Part shown: piece by piece, positions 34,408 through 43,632 of the stretch
Layout: each line of letters begins with the position of its first letter
How positions within the stretch are numbered: the stretch's first letter is position 1
Source: Parolsenella sp958406235
GTDB lineage: Bacteria > Actinomycetota > Coriobacteriia > Coriobacteriales > Atopobiaceae
Length of the DNA: 64,000 nt
Direction: 5' to 3'
Assembly: GCF_039062465.1 (NCBI RefSeq)
Contig: NZ_JBCLNF010000001.1
Coordinates: 310,001 to 374,000 of the forward strand
Translations under genes and position numbers: made by a program
Notes under the pieces: generated by a model
What the model was told of the DNA's origin: nothing
The model's database searches: none
The model's input: the letters and a program-made list of their open reading frames with translations, nothing else

Positions 34408-35393
34408 TTTGTCCTTCTTGCGGGTCCGTTATACCTGACGGGCTCTCTGTCTGCCCAGCTTGTCACGCGGACCTTGCCATGACTCGCGTGATGCCTAAAC
34501 TTACGGGTACCTGGTGCTCCTCCTGCGGCGCGCTCGTGCCCGCGGGAGCCACCACGTGTCCTAAGTGCGGCATGCCGGTCGAGACGTCTCGCGTTAGCTC
34601 GGTCGCAGAACAGATGGAGCATAGGCATGCCGAGGATCGTGCGCTCGAGCGCGAGCGCACGTCCTCGCTGCCGCGTATTGAAAGCGCCATTCCTTCGGAG
34701 CCTGATCCCTCTGCAGAATCTGCCTATGGCCGCGAGAGGCTGCCTCACACGAAGGTGTTCGCTCTCGCCGCCATTGCGAGCCTGCTCCTCGTCGGTGGTC
34801 TTACGCTTGTCATTACGCATCCGTGGAATCCCAACCTGAATGACACTCGTGCTACGACGCCGGCGGACACTTCGCAGGCTGGTTTCCCCGGTACGATATC
34901 CGCCTTGCAGGGCCAGGATAAGGTTTCTGGTGCGACGTCGGCCGAAAGCGCCGACGACCTGACATACAACTCGCTCCTCTCAGCTTATGAGAGCCTTAAG
35001 GATATTTCGGGCAGGGCGGATGACCTCGAATCGAGACTCGATACTACGGGTATCTCGGGGTCTTCTGAGGATCGCTCCGCTGCTCTTGAGGAGGCAAAGC
35101 AGCTTTCGCTTGACGCCAGCAACGTTGTGACGACGATTTCTAACATTGATGTGGTGACGACGGGTACCTATGCGGACCAGAAGACCAATGTCTCTACGTT
35201 GGCAAGCTGGCTCAGGAACCGCGTTGAGGCTATATATGACGCATGGGAGGTCTCTGCAGCTTCCTCTGATCCGTCTGCGGATAAGAACAAGATTCTTGCT
35301 CCCATGGTCGGGAACAGGGAATCAGATGGCTCTGAGGCATACGTCAATCTCTTCAAGAAGAACTATGACGCGTGGAAGCCGGTGCAGAGATAA
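34404..35393 (+). CDS. Zinc-ribbon membrane protein of unknown function
   Basis: A GTG start at 34404 overlaps the aconitase stop (GTGA), with GAGGAG upstream. The 329-aa protein has two zinc ribbons: Cys3/6/17/20 and Cys38/41/52/55 (CPSC, CPAC, CSSC, CPKC). A charged region follows, then one membrane helix (about 118-138), then an outside domain rich in Ser, Thr and Asp (TPADTSQAGF, SGRADDLESRLD) with predicted helices. The topology would put the ribbons in the cytoplasm. Function is unknown. Confidence 0.8.
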   Translation: MICPSCGSVIPDGLSVCPACHADLAMTRVMPKLTGTWCSSCGALVPAGATTCPKCGMPVETSRVSSVAEQMEHRHAEDRALERERTSSLPRIESAIPSEPDPSAESAYGRERLPHTKVFALAAIASLLLVGGLTLVITHPWNPNLNDTRATTPADTSQAGFPGTISALQGQDKVSGATSAESADDLTYNSLLSAYESLKDISGRADDLESRLDTTGISGSSEDRSAALEEAKQLSLDASNVVTTISNIDVVTTGTYADQKTNVSTLASWLRNRVEAIYDAWEVSAASSDPSADKNKILAPMVGNRESDGSEAYVNLFKKNYDAWKPVQR

Positions 35394-35432
35394 AAGCGGC
35401 CTTTTGGGTCCTTCAAAATAGTGTCCGCTAGG

Positions 35433-35471
35433 AGCGTCCGAGGAGGCTTATATGCTTCTTCGGGCGCTTTG
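35433..35471 (+). terminator. Terminator after the ATPase-acnA-zinc ribbon operon
   Basis: 35433-35447 pairs with 35454-35468 over 15 positions including four G-T wobbles, loop TTATAT, followed by TTG. The T tract is short. Confidence 0.6.
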
Positions 35472-35585
35472 CGTCTCAATGTGGCGTGCCGAATGTGTGA
35501 ACAGTCTCTCGTGCTGCTAGAATCATCTAGATAGTTTTGTTTGAATTCGCGCCATAAGGCGCGCGTCCACATGCATGGAGGCCAC

Positions 35586-36131
35586 ATGTTCGGTATGCCC
35601 GATCCCCTCTACACTCCTGAGTATGTCTGTGCCGGCGATGAGGTTGCCACTGTTGTTACCTCGAAGGGCACGATTCGCGTGCGCCTTGACGCCGAGGGTG
35701 CTCCCATTCACGTAGCCAACTTCTGCGAGCTCGCCATGAGCGGCTATTATGACGGACTCAAGTTCCATCGCTACGTGCCTGGGTTCGTCATTCAGGGCGG
35801 CTGCCCTAACACCCGTGACATGACTTCTGACGAGGTTGCTCGCGGAATGCGTGGTCCTGATGGCCAGCCGGGTACTGGCGGTCCTGGCTATCGCATCGTC
35901 CATGAGTATGATACGAATCCCCGCAACAGCCATGACGACGGTGCGCTTGCGATGGCGCGCTCGTCTAACCCGGATTCTGCTGGCTCGCAGTTCTATTTCT
36001 GCCTTGGCGCCCAGCACATGCTCGATAATGACTACACGGTTTTCGGCCAGACCATCGAGGGCCTCGATGTCATTGGCTCGCTGCGCGCGGGTGACGACAT
36101 TGAGTCCATTCGCATTAGTCACGAGGCCTAG
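35586..36131 (+). CDS. Peptidyl-prolyl cis-trans isomerase, cyclophilin type
   Basis: The ATG at 35586 follows GGAGG by five bases; earlier in-frame codons lack a ribosome site. The 181-aa protein has the cyclophilin core FHRYVPGFVIQGG, GGPGYRI, ALAMARSSNPDSAGSQFYF, and YTVFGQTIEGLDV. There is no signal peptide, so it is cytoplasmic. It speeds proline isomerisation during folding. It shares direction with the TPR gene 22 bases downstream. Confidence 0.93.
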   Translation: MFGMPDPLYTPEYVCAGDEVATVVTSKGTIRVRLDAEGAPIHVANFCELAMSGYYDGLKFHRYVPGFVIQGGCPNTRDMTSDEVARGMRGPDGQPGTGGPGYRIVHEYDTNPRNSHDDGALAMARSSNPDSAGSQFYFCLGAQHMLDNDYTVFGQTIEGLDVIGSLRAGDDIESIRISHEA

Positions 36132-36153
36132 AACTCCAAGGGACGGATGACCT

Positions 36154-37653
36154 ATGAATACCGAAGCTTTCAGGATTGCCAAGGACTCTTACCAGCGTGG
36201 CGATTGGGCTGGAGCTGCCGGCGCTCTCGCGAACGCCAAATCCTCCGGTGAGGCCTTTGGCGAGGCCGACCACCTTCGTGGCAATGCCCTTATGAAGCTC
36301 GGCCGTTATGCTGAGGCCGCAGCTGCGTATGCGGAGGCACTCTCTGACGCCGCATACGGCCATGTCGGCGCTCTTAACTGCAACCGTGGTCGTGCGCTTG
36401 TCGCCGCTGGTCAGGATGACGCGGCCCTGGCGTGCTTCCAGGCTGCGGTGTCTGACCCCAGCTATCCCACGCCGTACAAGGCGTATCTTGCCCTTGGAAA
36501 GCTGTTCGAGAAGCGCGGCCTCGTCGTTGAGGCTGCGAGCGCCTGGCGTTCTGCCGCGATTGACGAGCAGAATCCCGATCCGGCCCAGTCTCTCGTGAAG
36601 CTTGGCGCCTGCTTTATGCAGCTCACACGACCCAACGATGCCATTGATGCATATCGTACGGCCCTCGATTTTTCTACGAGTGCTAGCACGGGCGCCATCA
36701 ACGCGGAGCTCGGCCAGGCCTACATGGCTTGCAACAAGATCTCAGAGGCCGCGGATGCGTTCAACCATGCGGCTGCGGATCCCAACTACACCCTTACGCC
36801 TGAGCAGCAGGTTGCCTTCTCTGCTGCTCAAAGGGCTCTCTCTGCCGCGGCGGGTTCTGGCCCTTCCGAGACCGATCAGATGCTCGCCAATGCCGGTTAT
36901 GGCAACCAGGGCCTAGTCGGCGCGGACCAGTCTGGATCCCAGGCTGTCGTTAACCAGGGCTACTCTCAGGGTGCGGCTTATGATCCACTGGATCCGATGG
37001 GCCGCTCCGGCGAGTTCATTCCGAGTCCTGAGGATACGGGTTTCTTCTCCGTCACGGAGGAGGACCTTATGAAGGCCGATCGCGACGATCGCAAGATGCG
37101 TCGCAAGCACAATCACCGCGGTCTTAAGGTGGTCCTGTTCATCCTCCTTCTTCTCGCCATCCTTGGCGGCGTCGGTGGCTTTGCCTACTACAAGGGCTAT
37201 GGCTGGCCTACCCAGGAGGCTGTAGTTTCTGACATGTTTAGCGCCGGCGCCTCTGGCAGCGATATCGCTCCTTACCTTTCGAGCTCTATCACCGATGACG
37301 CTCGTAAGGACATCGAATCCATCATGCCTCGCGGTGCTACTTGCAGCGTTTCCGGTGTCGATCGTTCTATGGCTCAGAGCACGGTCCTCGTTAACGCCAG
37401 CCTCGCCTCGAGCGGTAACCAGTCTTATTCCGTCTCTCTCGCGCGTGATGGCTTGGGTTGGAAGGTAACGGGCGTTAAGCTCACCTTTGCTTCCCAGGGA
37501 TTCAGCTCTGATGCTGCGAGTGGCTCGCTTGCGACCACCGTTAGTGACGGAGAGGTGGCTCCTGACGACTCAAGCGCCTCCACTGGTGCCACTGCGTCTT
37601 CGGAGGCCTCGACGGAATCCAGCGCGGAGACCACTGAGGTGTCTGCCCAGTAA
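36154..37653 (+). CDS. TPR-repeat membrane protein upstream of mreB
   Basis: The 499-aa protein has tetratricopeptide-like repeats in the first 220 residues (DSYQRGDWAGAAGALANA, GNALMKLGRYAEAAAAYAEAL, INAELGQAYMACNKISEAADAF). After a Gly/Gln-rich linker and a basic stretch, KMRRKHNHRG, there is one membrane helix (about 326-348). The outside portion ends in a long Ser/Thr/Glu tail. TPRs would face the cytoplasm. Position next to mreB suggests a role near the elongation machinery, but function is unknown. AAGGGACGG precedes the ATG. Confidence 0.8.
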   Translation: MNTEAFRIAKDSYQRGDWAGAAGALANAKSSGEAFGEADHLRGNALMKLGRYAEAAAAYAEALSDAAYGHVGALNCNRGRALVAAGQDDAALACFQAAVSDPSYPTPYKAYLALGKLFEKRGLVVEAASAWRSAAIDEQNPDPAQSLVKLGACFMQLTRPNDAIDAYRTALDFSTSASTGAINAELGQAYMACNKISEAADAFNHAAADPNYTLTPEQQVAFSAAQRALSAAAGSGPSETDQMLANAGYGNQGLVGADQSGSQAVVNQGYSQGAAYDPLDPMGRSGEFIPSPEDTGFFSVTEEDLMKADRDDRKMRRKHNHRGLKVVLFILLLLAILGGVGGFAYYKGYGWPTQEAVVSDMFSAGASGSDIAPYLSSSITDDARKDIESIMPRGATCSVSGVDRSMAQSTVLVNASLASSGNQSYSVSLARDGLGWKVTGVKLTFASQGFSSDAASGSLATTVSDGEVAPDDSSASTGATASSEASTESSAETTEVSAQ

Positions 37654-37719
37654 GCTTCTGGGTATTCTTGTAGCAATAGTCCGAGCGGCAAAGTTGCCGC
37701 CAAGTTAGGAATTGGTGCC

Positions 37720-38763
37720 ATGTCGTTTTTTGACTCCATATTTGGCGAGTACGGTGGCGATCTTGCCATTGACCTCGGCACGGCAAACACGCTTGTCTCC
37801 GTGCGTGGAGAGGGCATTGTCATCAATGAGCCTTCCGTGGTCGCCATTGACCAGAGCGAGGAGCGCGTTCTTGCCGTCGGTGCTGACGCAAAGCGTATGG
37901 TCGGCAGGACGCCCGGCTCCATCACGGCCATTCGTCCCCTCAAGGACGGCGTTATTTCCGACTTCGATGTCACCGAGGTAATGCTTCGATACTTCATCGA
38001 GAAGGCATCAACGCGTCGTTACCCCTGGAGCCCTCGTCCTCGCGTTGTCGTCTGTGTCCCCTCCGGCGTTACTTCCGTCGAGAAGCGCGCCGTTTTTGAG
38101 GCCACCATTCAAGCGGGTGCTCGTCAGGCATTCCTCATCGAGGAGCCGATGGCCGCTGCCATTGGATCCAACCTGCCCATCGAGGACCCGACGGGCACCA
38201 TGGTCGTTGATATCGGTGGTGGAACGACGGAGGTTGCCGTCATCGCTATGGGCGGCATTGTCGTCTCGCAGTCGATTCGCACCGCAGGCGACGAGTTCGA
38301 CCACGTCATTCTCGAGCATGTTCGCGATGCCTACAACCTTTCCATTGGTGAACGCACGGCTGAAGATATTAAGATTAAGGTCGGTTCTGCGGCGCCTCTC
38401 AAGGAAGAGCTCGATGTTGAGGTCAACGGTCGCGACGTCATGAGCGGTCTGCCTAAGACCGTTCGTATTGAGTCCGAGGAGATTCGTCGGGCGCTTGATG
38501 CCCCTCTTGACCAGGTCACGAAGGCTGTCAAGGATGCCCTTGACGTTACTCCGCCTGATCTCGCGAGCGATCTTATGTACTACGGAATTATGCTTACCGG
38601 TGGCGGTGGCATGCTCCGCGGTCTTGATCAGCGCCTTCGCGAGGAGACTGGTGTTCCCGTTAACGTGAGCCCCACTGCCCTCGAGAATGTCGTTCTTGGT
38701 TGCGCGAAGGTCCTTGAGGCCAATGCTCTGTCCGGCGGCTTCGTGCAGAGTTCTGGTAAGTAG
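37720..38763 (+). CDS. mreB: Rod-shape-determining protein MreB (actin homologue)
   Basis: The 347-aa protein contains LAIDLGTANTLV (phosphate 1 loop), VVDIGGGTTEVAVIA (phosphate 2), and MLTGGGGMLRGLDQRL (adenosine loop), the actin-fold ATPase motifs. It polymerises under the membrane and directs the PBP2-RodA complex. VPSGVTSVEKRAVFEA is a typical MreB segment. A short palindrome GCGGCAA/TTGCCGC (37685-37700) precedes it. Confidence 0.97.
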   Translation: MSFFDSIFGEYGGDLAIDLGTANTLVSVRGEGIVINEPSVVAIDQSEERVLAVGADAKRMVGRTPGSITAIRPLKDGVISDFDVTEVMLRYFIEKASTRRYPWSPRPRVVVCVPSGVTSVEKRAVFEATIQAGARQAFLIEEPMAAAIGSNLPIEDPTGTMVVDIGGGTTEVAVIAMGGIVVSQSIRTAGDEFDHVILEHVRDAYNLSIGERTAEDIKIKVGSAAPLKEELDVEVNGRDVMSGLPKTVRIESEEIRRALDAPLDQVTKAVKDALDVTPPDLASDLMYYGIMLTGGGGMLRGLDQRLREETGVPVNVSPTALENVVLGCAKVLEANALSGGFVQSSGK

Positions 38764-38773
38764 GGAATTGCCG

Positions 38774-39781
38774 ATGGCTCAGCGCTTTTCTGCCCCCAGC
38801 TCATCTCTTGGGCGCGGGTCCTCCTCGGGGGTCCCGCGCTCGCTTGTTGTCCTTACCGTCGTGTCGCTCCTCATGTTTGTCGTCGGGGCGCGCGAGGGTG
38901 ATAGCGGTGTGCTTCATGGGATTCGTGGCGTTTTCCAGGCCGTGGCTTCGCCCGTGCGCGTCGTGGGCTCTTTCGCAGCCTCTCCCGTCTCTGGTATCGG
39001 CAACGTCGTTGGCAATCTTACTGCAGACTCCGAGACCCTTTCGGAGCTACGGGACGAGAATGAGCGGCTCAAGGCCCAGGTGGCCAAGCTGTCTGAGTAT
39101 GAGCAGCAGGCGAACACCCTGACGGAGCTTCTCCAGCTTAGGAACGAGTACAGCCTGACATCCACCGCGGCTCGCGTCATTGCCCAGTCGAGCGACTCGT
39201 GGACTTCGACCATCACCATAGACAAGGGGTCAACCTCTGGCATCGCCGTCGGCATGCCCGTTACAAGCTCTACGGGTGTGATTGGCCAGGTCAGCGAATG
39301 CGGCCCTTCGACGGCAGTTGTCCGCCTTATCACCGATGAATCCTCTGGGGTTTCCTGCATGGTTCAGTCGAGCCGCGCGCAAGGTCAGCTTGTCGGGTCA
39401 GCGGATGGGACCCTTCGTCTGACGCTTGTTCGCTCCGATCAGCAGGTAGCCACTGGAGACACGATCATCACGAGTGGCCTCGGCGGCGTTTATCCTCGTG
39501 GTCTGCCCGTCGGTACGGTGACAAACGTAACCAAGTCTTCCGGCGCTCTCTATTACGATATTACTGTCGACCCCCTGTGTACTGTTTCAAGCCTAGAAGA
39601 GGTCCTTGTCATTACCTCGATTAACGATGACCAGCAGGCGAGTTCGGAGGATACGGCGTCGGCTAACGACCAGGATAAGGCGGTTGCCTCTACTTCTGCC
39701 GCCACGGCGTCTGCTACAACAGATGGCTCCGCAAATAGCGATGACGGTTCTAGCACTGACGGCGATTCGAGTGGGGAATAG
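38774..39781 (+). CDS. mreC: Rod-shape-determining protein MreC
   Basis: The ATG at 38774 comes 10 bases after the mreB stop; earlier in-frame codons lie within mreB. The 335-aa protein has one membrane helix (about 23-39), a coiled coil (about 95-120: ELRDENERLKAQVAKL) and the beta-barrel domain (TIDKGSTSGIAVGMPVT, ITSGLGGVYPRGLPVGTV). The C-terminal 50 residues are Ser/Asp-rich and low complexity. It links MreB to penicillin-binding proteins outside the membrane. Confidence 0.94.
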   Translation: MAQRFSAPSSSLGRGSSSGVPRSLVVLTVVSLLMFVVGAREGDSGVLHGIRGVFQAVASPVRVVGSFAASPVSGIGNVVGNLTADSETLSELRDENERLKAQVAKLSEYEQQANTLTELLQLRNEYSLTSTAARVIAQSSDSWTSTITIDKGSTSGIAVGMPVTSSTGVIGQVSECGPSTAVVRLITDESSGVSCMVQSSRAQGQLVGSADGTLRLTLVRSDQQVATGDTIITSGLGGVYPRGLPVGTVTNVTKSSGALYYDITVDPLCTVSSLEEVLVITSINDDQQASSEDTASANDQDKAVASTSAATASATTDGSANSDDGSSTDGDSSGE

Positions 39782-39790
39782 GGGGTAAGC

Positions 39791-40351
39791 ATGATCGTCA
39801 ACGATACTGGTAAGAACAAGCGTCTGGCCATCATCCTTGCCATCGTCCTCGCTATTCTCCAGATTGGTTTCGTCCCCAACGTTGCCCTGCTTGGAGGCCG
39901 CGCCAATCTCGCCCTCGTTCTCGTTGCTTGCGTGTGCCTTGGGGGCAGCGTCAAGATTGCCCCCGTGGTCGGCTTTGCTTCTGGCGCCTTCTATGACCTC
40001 GCAGGATCGGGTCCCATTGGGCTCATGGCCCTCATTCTTACCATCGTGGGGTTTGGTCTTGCGGCGATGGGCCGTAGCCGCGTTGCCGATGACCTGGTCG
40101 CGTCAATCACGTTGTTCATTCCCGCGACGCTGCTCGTGAATGTCGTTTATGGCATCGTCATTCTCATTTTTGGTCAGTCGAGCTCTCTCGTCGACGCACT
40201 TTTCTTTCGCGCGCTGCCTGGGTCCGTTCTCGACGTACTCGCCTTCTTTATCGTCGCGGTCATCCTGTCTCGCTCGAGTGCTCCCGCCTCTGGCTTCGGT
40301 AAGGGCAAGGGCTCTCGTCGCGGCGCGCGATTTTCCACGAAGGGTCTGTAG
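39791..40351 (+). CDS. mreD: Rod-shape-determining protein MreD
   Basis: The 186-aa protein is almost entirely hydrophobic with about five membrane helices (LAIILAIVLAILQIGF, GPIGLMALILTIVGFGL). Size, topology and position between mreC and the PBP2 gene identify it as MreD, part of the elongasome. GGGGTAAGC precedes the ATG. The C-terminal tail is strongly basic. Confidence 0.88.
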   Translation: MIVNDTGKNKRLAIILAIVLAILQIGFVPNVALLGGRANLALVLVACVCLGGSVKIAPVVGFASGAFYDLAGSGPIGLMALILTIVGFGLAAMGRSRVADDLVASITLFIPATLLVNVVYGIVILIFGQSSSLVDALFFRALPGSVLDVLAFFIVAVILSRSSAPASGFGKGKGSRRGARFSTKGL

Positions 40352-40354
40352 ACG

Positions 40355-42391
40355 ATGACCTCGGCTACTCTTGCTCTCATTTTCATAGTTATCATTGCCG
40401 CTGCCGTAGCGGTCGTGCTCGTCTTGCTCCTGCACTCCGGTTCCTCCTCCCTTAAGTTTGACATCGGTGGCCAGGCGCCGCGTGCGGCCGGCGGTAATGA
40501 CGCCAGCCCCGATAAGATGTTCAAGCGCCGTCTCATTGGCCTGGGCATCTTCTCTGGGGGCGTTATTGGCGCTCTGCTCGCGCGTCTATGGTCCATGCAG
40601 ATTGTCGGGTCCGACGACTACTCGCGTCAGGCGGAGTCGAACCGCACGCGCACGGTCACCTCGTTCGCGCCCCGCGGGCGCATCCTAGACCGCAATGGCG
40701 TCGAGCTCGTCACCAATCGTCCTAGCCTCACTGTCTGCGCCCACGCTGAGGTCGCGGACGATGACATCGAGCTCAACCTGCTCGCAGCTGTCCTCGGTAT
40801 GCCCTCGATGGCAGCCAAACGAAGGGCTACGGACTCCTCGCAGAGCGCTCAGAGCGCGCGCACCATATGCATCGACGTTCCTCGTACTACCGTTGCTTAC
40901 ATTCAGGAGCATGCGGACGTTTTCCCCAACGTGACTGTTGAGCAGCGCACTCAGCGCTCTTATCCGCAGGGCGAGGTTTGTTGCCACCTACTTGGGTATA
41001 CGGGCACCGTGACGGAGGATCAGATCAACGCCTCCAAGACCTCGAATGCTGGTATCACGTACGAGTCCGGTGACACCACCGGCCAGGCTGGCATCGAGTA
41101 TCAGTACGAGGAGGTGCTCCAGGGAGTCCGTGGCGAGCAGACAGTCTACGTCGATGTTCACGGCAATGTGACCGACTACTCTACCTCCGTCCCGGCGGAG
41201 GCGGGTAGTGACATTATGCTGACCATCGACGTCGACGTGCAGCGCATCGCCGAGGAATCGCTCGCCAGGATTATCAAGAAGCAACGCGATGGGGGTATCG
41301 AGAGCTGCAAGTCCGGAGCCGCCTGCGTGGTCGACGTTACCAACGGCGAGGTTATCGCCATGGCCAGCGCCCCCACTTTCAAGCCCGAGCTGTTCGTGGG
41401 CGGCATCTCCCAGGACGACTGGGACGCGCTCTCTGCCGACGAAGCGGCGAACCCTCTCATGAACCGCGCGGTCGCCGGTCAGTTCGTTGCCGCCTCCACC
41501 ATCAAGCCGCTCACGACGTTCGCCGCGCTTGACTATGGTGTCGCAGACGCCGGCTCGAGCTACGTCTGCAACGGCTGGTGGACGGGCTTCGGTGAGGCTA
41601 GCGGCAAGTGGTGCTGGGACCATAACGGCCATGGGGCGATCGACCTGAGGAACGGCATCACCTACTCCTGTGACGTCGTCTTCTACGAGATCGCGAAGGC
41701 CTTCTACAACCTCGATGAGGACAAGCAGGACGGAATGCAGGAGACCTTCCGCAAGTGGGGCCTCGGCTCGCAGACGGGAATCGACCTTCCCAGTGAGGCT
41801 TCCGGGCGCGTTCCCGATGCGGAGTGGAAGTGGAACTACTTCACGAGCTGGTCCGACGCGGATCGAAAGTGGAACGGCGGCGACTACACGAACATCGCCA
41901 TCGGCCAGGGTGACATCCTCGTCACGCCCCTCCAGATGTGCTGTGCCTACATGGGCATCGCCAACGGCGGCACCATCTGGACCCCGCATGTTCTCAAGAG
42001 CGTGCTCGGCCGCGGCGACACCTCTTCAGCGCGCGACTACACGCCCAAGGTCCACCTCGAGCCCAGCGAGCCGCAGGCGAGCTTCGACCTCGTGCACTCG
42101 GGACTCGAGGGCGTCATTTACGAGGAGAGTGAGTCGATGACGGCCCACTTCACCAATATGACCACCCGCGTTGCGGGCAAGACTGGCACGGGTGAGCATG
42201 GCAACGAGGAGCCTACGGGCTGGTTCTGCTGTTACGCCCCTGCGGATAACCCAAAGTACGCTGTCTCCGCCGTCATCGACAACGGCGGCTACGGTTCGGT
42301 CTCCGCGATGTACGTCTGCCGAGACATACTCGGCCAGCTCTTTGGAGAGCCTGATACTAATACGACCGAAGTCAGCGACGGAACTAGGTAG
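40355..42391 (+). CDS. mrdA: Penicillin-binding protein 2, elongasome transpeptidase
   Basis: The 678-aa class B PBP has a dimerisation domain with RGRILDRNGVELVTNRP, and a transpeptidase domain with STIK (381-384, active-site Ser381), SCD (438-440) and KTGTG late in the protein. It crosslinks peptidoglycan during elongation with RodA. Two hydrophobic segments occur at the N-terminus (about 5-27 and 61-77) instead of one. A start at ATG 40517 would remove the first but lacks a ribosome site. Confidence 0.93.
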   Translation: MTSATLALIFIVIIAAAVAVVLVLLLHSGSSSLKFDIGGQAPRAAGGNDASPDKMFKRRLIGLGIFSGGVIGALLARLWSMQIVGSDDYSRQAESNRTRTVTSFAPRGRILDRNGVELVTNRPSLTVCAHAEVADDDIELNLLAAVLGMPSMAAKRRATDSSQSAQSARTICIDVPRTTVAYIQEHADVFPNVTVEQRTQRSYPQGEVCCHLLGYTGTVTEDQINASKTSNAGITYESGDTTGQAGIEYQYEEVLQGVRGEQTVYVDVHGNVTDYSTSVPAEAGSDIMLTIDVDVQRIAEESLARIIKKQRDGGIESCKSGAACVVDVTNGEVIAMASAPTFKPELFVGGISQDDWDALSADEAANPLMNRAVAGQFVAASTIKPLTTFAALDYGVADAGSSYVCNGWWTGFGEASGKWCWDHNGHGAIDLRNGITYSCDVVFYEIAKAFYNLDEDKQDGMQETFRKWGLGSQTGIDLPSEASGRVPDAEWKWNYFTSWSDADRKWNGGDYTNIAIGQGDILVTPLQMCCAYMGIANGGTIWTPHVLKSVLGRGDTSSARDYTPKVHLEPSEPQASFDLVHSGLEGVIYEESESMTAHFTNMTTRVAGKTGTGEHGNEEPTGWFCCYAPADNPKYAVSAVIDNGGYGSVSAMYVCRDILGQLFGEPDTNTTEVSDGTR

Positions 42392-42402
42392 AGGAGGGGA
42401 AG

Positions 42403-43620
42403 ATGGCTCAGAATTCTGCTGGTGGCGTTGGTTTTGGTTCTATCGTCTCATCTCTATTTGGAGGTGACGCCGGCAAGAAGCCGGGGGCTGCGCACGCGCG
42501 CATGCCAGGCAAGGGCGGCATGCTCTCCGAGATCTATTGGGCTAACCTAATTCCTGCGCTTCTGCTCATTGCCTATGGGCTCGTGGTCGTTTGGAGCGCG
42601 TCCCTATCCAATGCCTACGCCTCTCTGCCGAGACAGGCTGTTGGAGCCGCACTTGGTCTTGTCGCGGCTGCATTCGTGTGGCGCTATGACTATCGAGCCT
42701 TAGCAAATATGAGTACGTGGCTTCTTGTGATTGACGTCGTCCTCATGCTGTCCCCGCGTATCCCCGGACTAGCGAGCGCTGCTAACGGCATGACCGGATG
42801 GGTTAAGTTGGGTCCCTTGCGCTTCCAGCCGTCAGAGATTGGCAAGCTCGTCACCATCTTCCTCATGGCATCTCTTGCCGCGCAGTATAACGGGCGCATC
42901 AAGGAGCTTCGAGATTACGTGAAGCTTTGCGGCACGCTGCTTGTTCCCTTTGCCGCGATTATGGCGCAGCCTGACCTTGGCACGGGTCTCATCATCGTCG
43001 TGACGGGTGCTGCGATCATCATCTGTGCCGGAGCGAAGCGGGAATGGGTCCTCGTCACGCTCGCGATGTTCGTCGCGGGCTGCGCATTGATTATTTTCTG
43101 TTCGATAAATTTCCATTTTCCGCTCAAGCAGTATCAGCTCAATCGCCTACTCGTGTTTGCGGATTCCAGTCTTGAGTCCACGAGCGCGGGCTACAACCTC
43201 CAGCAGGCAAAAATCGCCGTTGGATCCGGCGGGCTCTTTGGCAAGGGCATTGGAGCGGCTACTCAATCTGCTGGCGGCTTTCTTCCGGAGAACCACACCG
43301 ACTTTATCTTCGCCCGCCTTTCTGAGGAGTTCGGATTCGTCGGCGCCGTTGCCCTGCTCGCTCTCTATGCCTGGCTCATCTATTCGGCTCTTGCCCTTGC
43401 GATGCGTGTTGACGCTCCGTTTGCGAAGCTAGTGCTTGCCGGCGTCATTGCCATGTGGAGCTATCAGTTGCTTCAGAACGTTGGCATGTGTATCGGCATC
43501 ATGCCAATCACCGGTATTCCGCTGCCATTCGTTAGCTACGGATCCACGTCTATGGTTATTCAGGTCGCGTCGGTGGGCATCGTTCAGTCCGTCTACCTGC
43601 ACCGTACGAAGTCAGCCTAA
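42403..43620 (+). CDS. rodA: Rod-shape-determining protein RodA (peptidoglycan glycosyltransferase)
   Basis: The 405-aa SEDS-family polytopic protein has FQPSEIGKLVTIFLMA, AQPDLGTGLIIVVTG, FLPENHTDFIFARLSEEFGF, and GIPLPFVSYGSTSMV, the conserved SEDS segments. It polymerises lipid II in partnership with PBP2, encoded 11 bases upstream. A 40-residue Gly/Ala-rich cytoplasmic tail precedes the first helix. GGAGGGGAAG precedes the ATG. Confidence 0.95.
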   Translation: MAQNSAGGVGFGSIVSSLFGGDAGKKPGAAHARMPGKGGMLSEIYWANLIPALLLIAYGLVVVWSASLSNAYASLPRQAVGAALGLVAAAFVWRYDYRALANMSTWLLVIDVVLMLSPRIPGLASAANGMTGWVKLGPLRFQPSEIGKLVTIFLMASLAAQYNGRIKELRDYVKLCGTLLVPFAAIMAQPDLGTGLIIVVTGAAIIICAGAKREWVLVTLAMFVAGCALIIFCSINFHFPLKQYQLNRLLVFADSSLESTSAGYNLQQAKIAVGSGGLFGKGIGAATQSAGGFLPENHTDFIFARLSEEFGFVGAVALLALYAWLIYSALALAMRVDAPFAKLVLAGVIAMWSYQLLQNVGMCIGIMPITGIPLPFVSYGSTSMVIQVASVGIVQSVYLHRTKSA

Positions 43621-43632
43621 GGAGGGCGTCTT

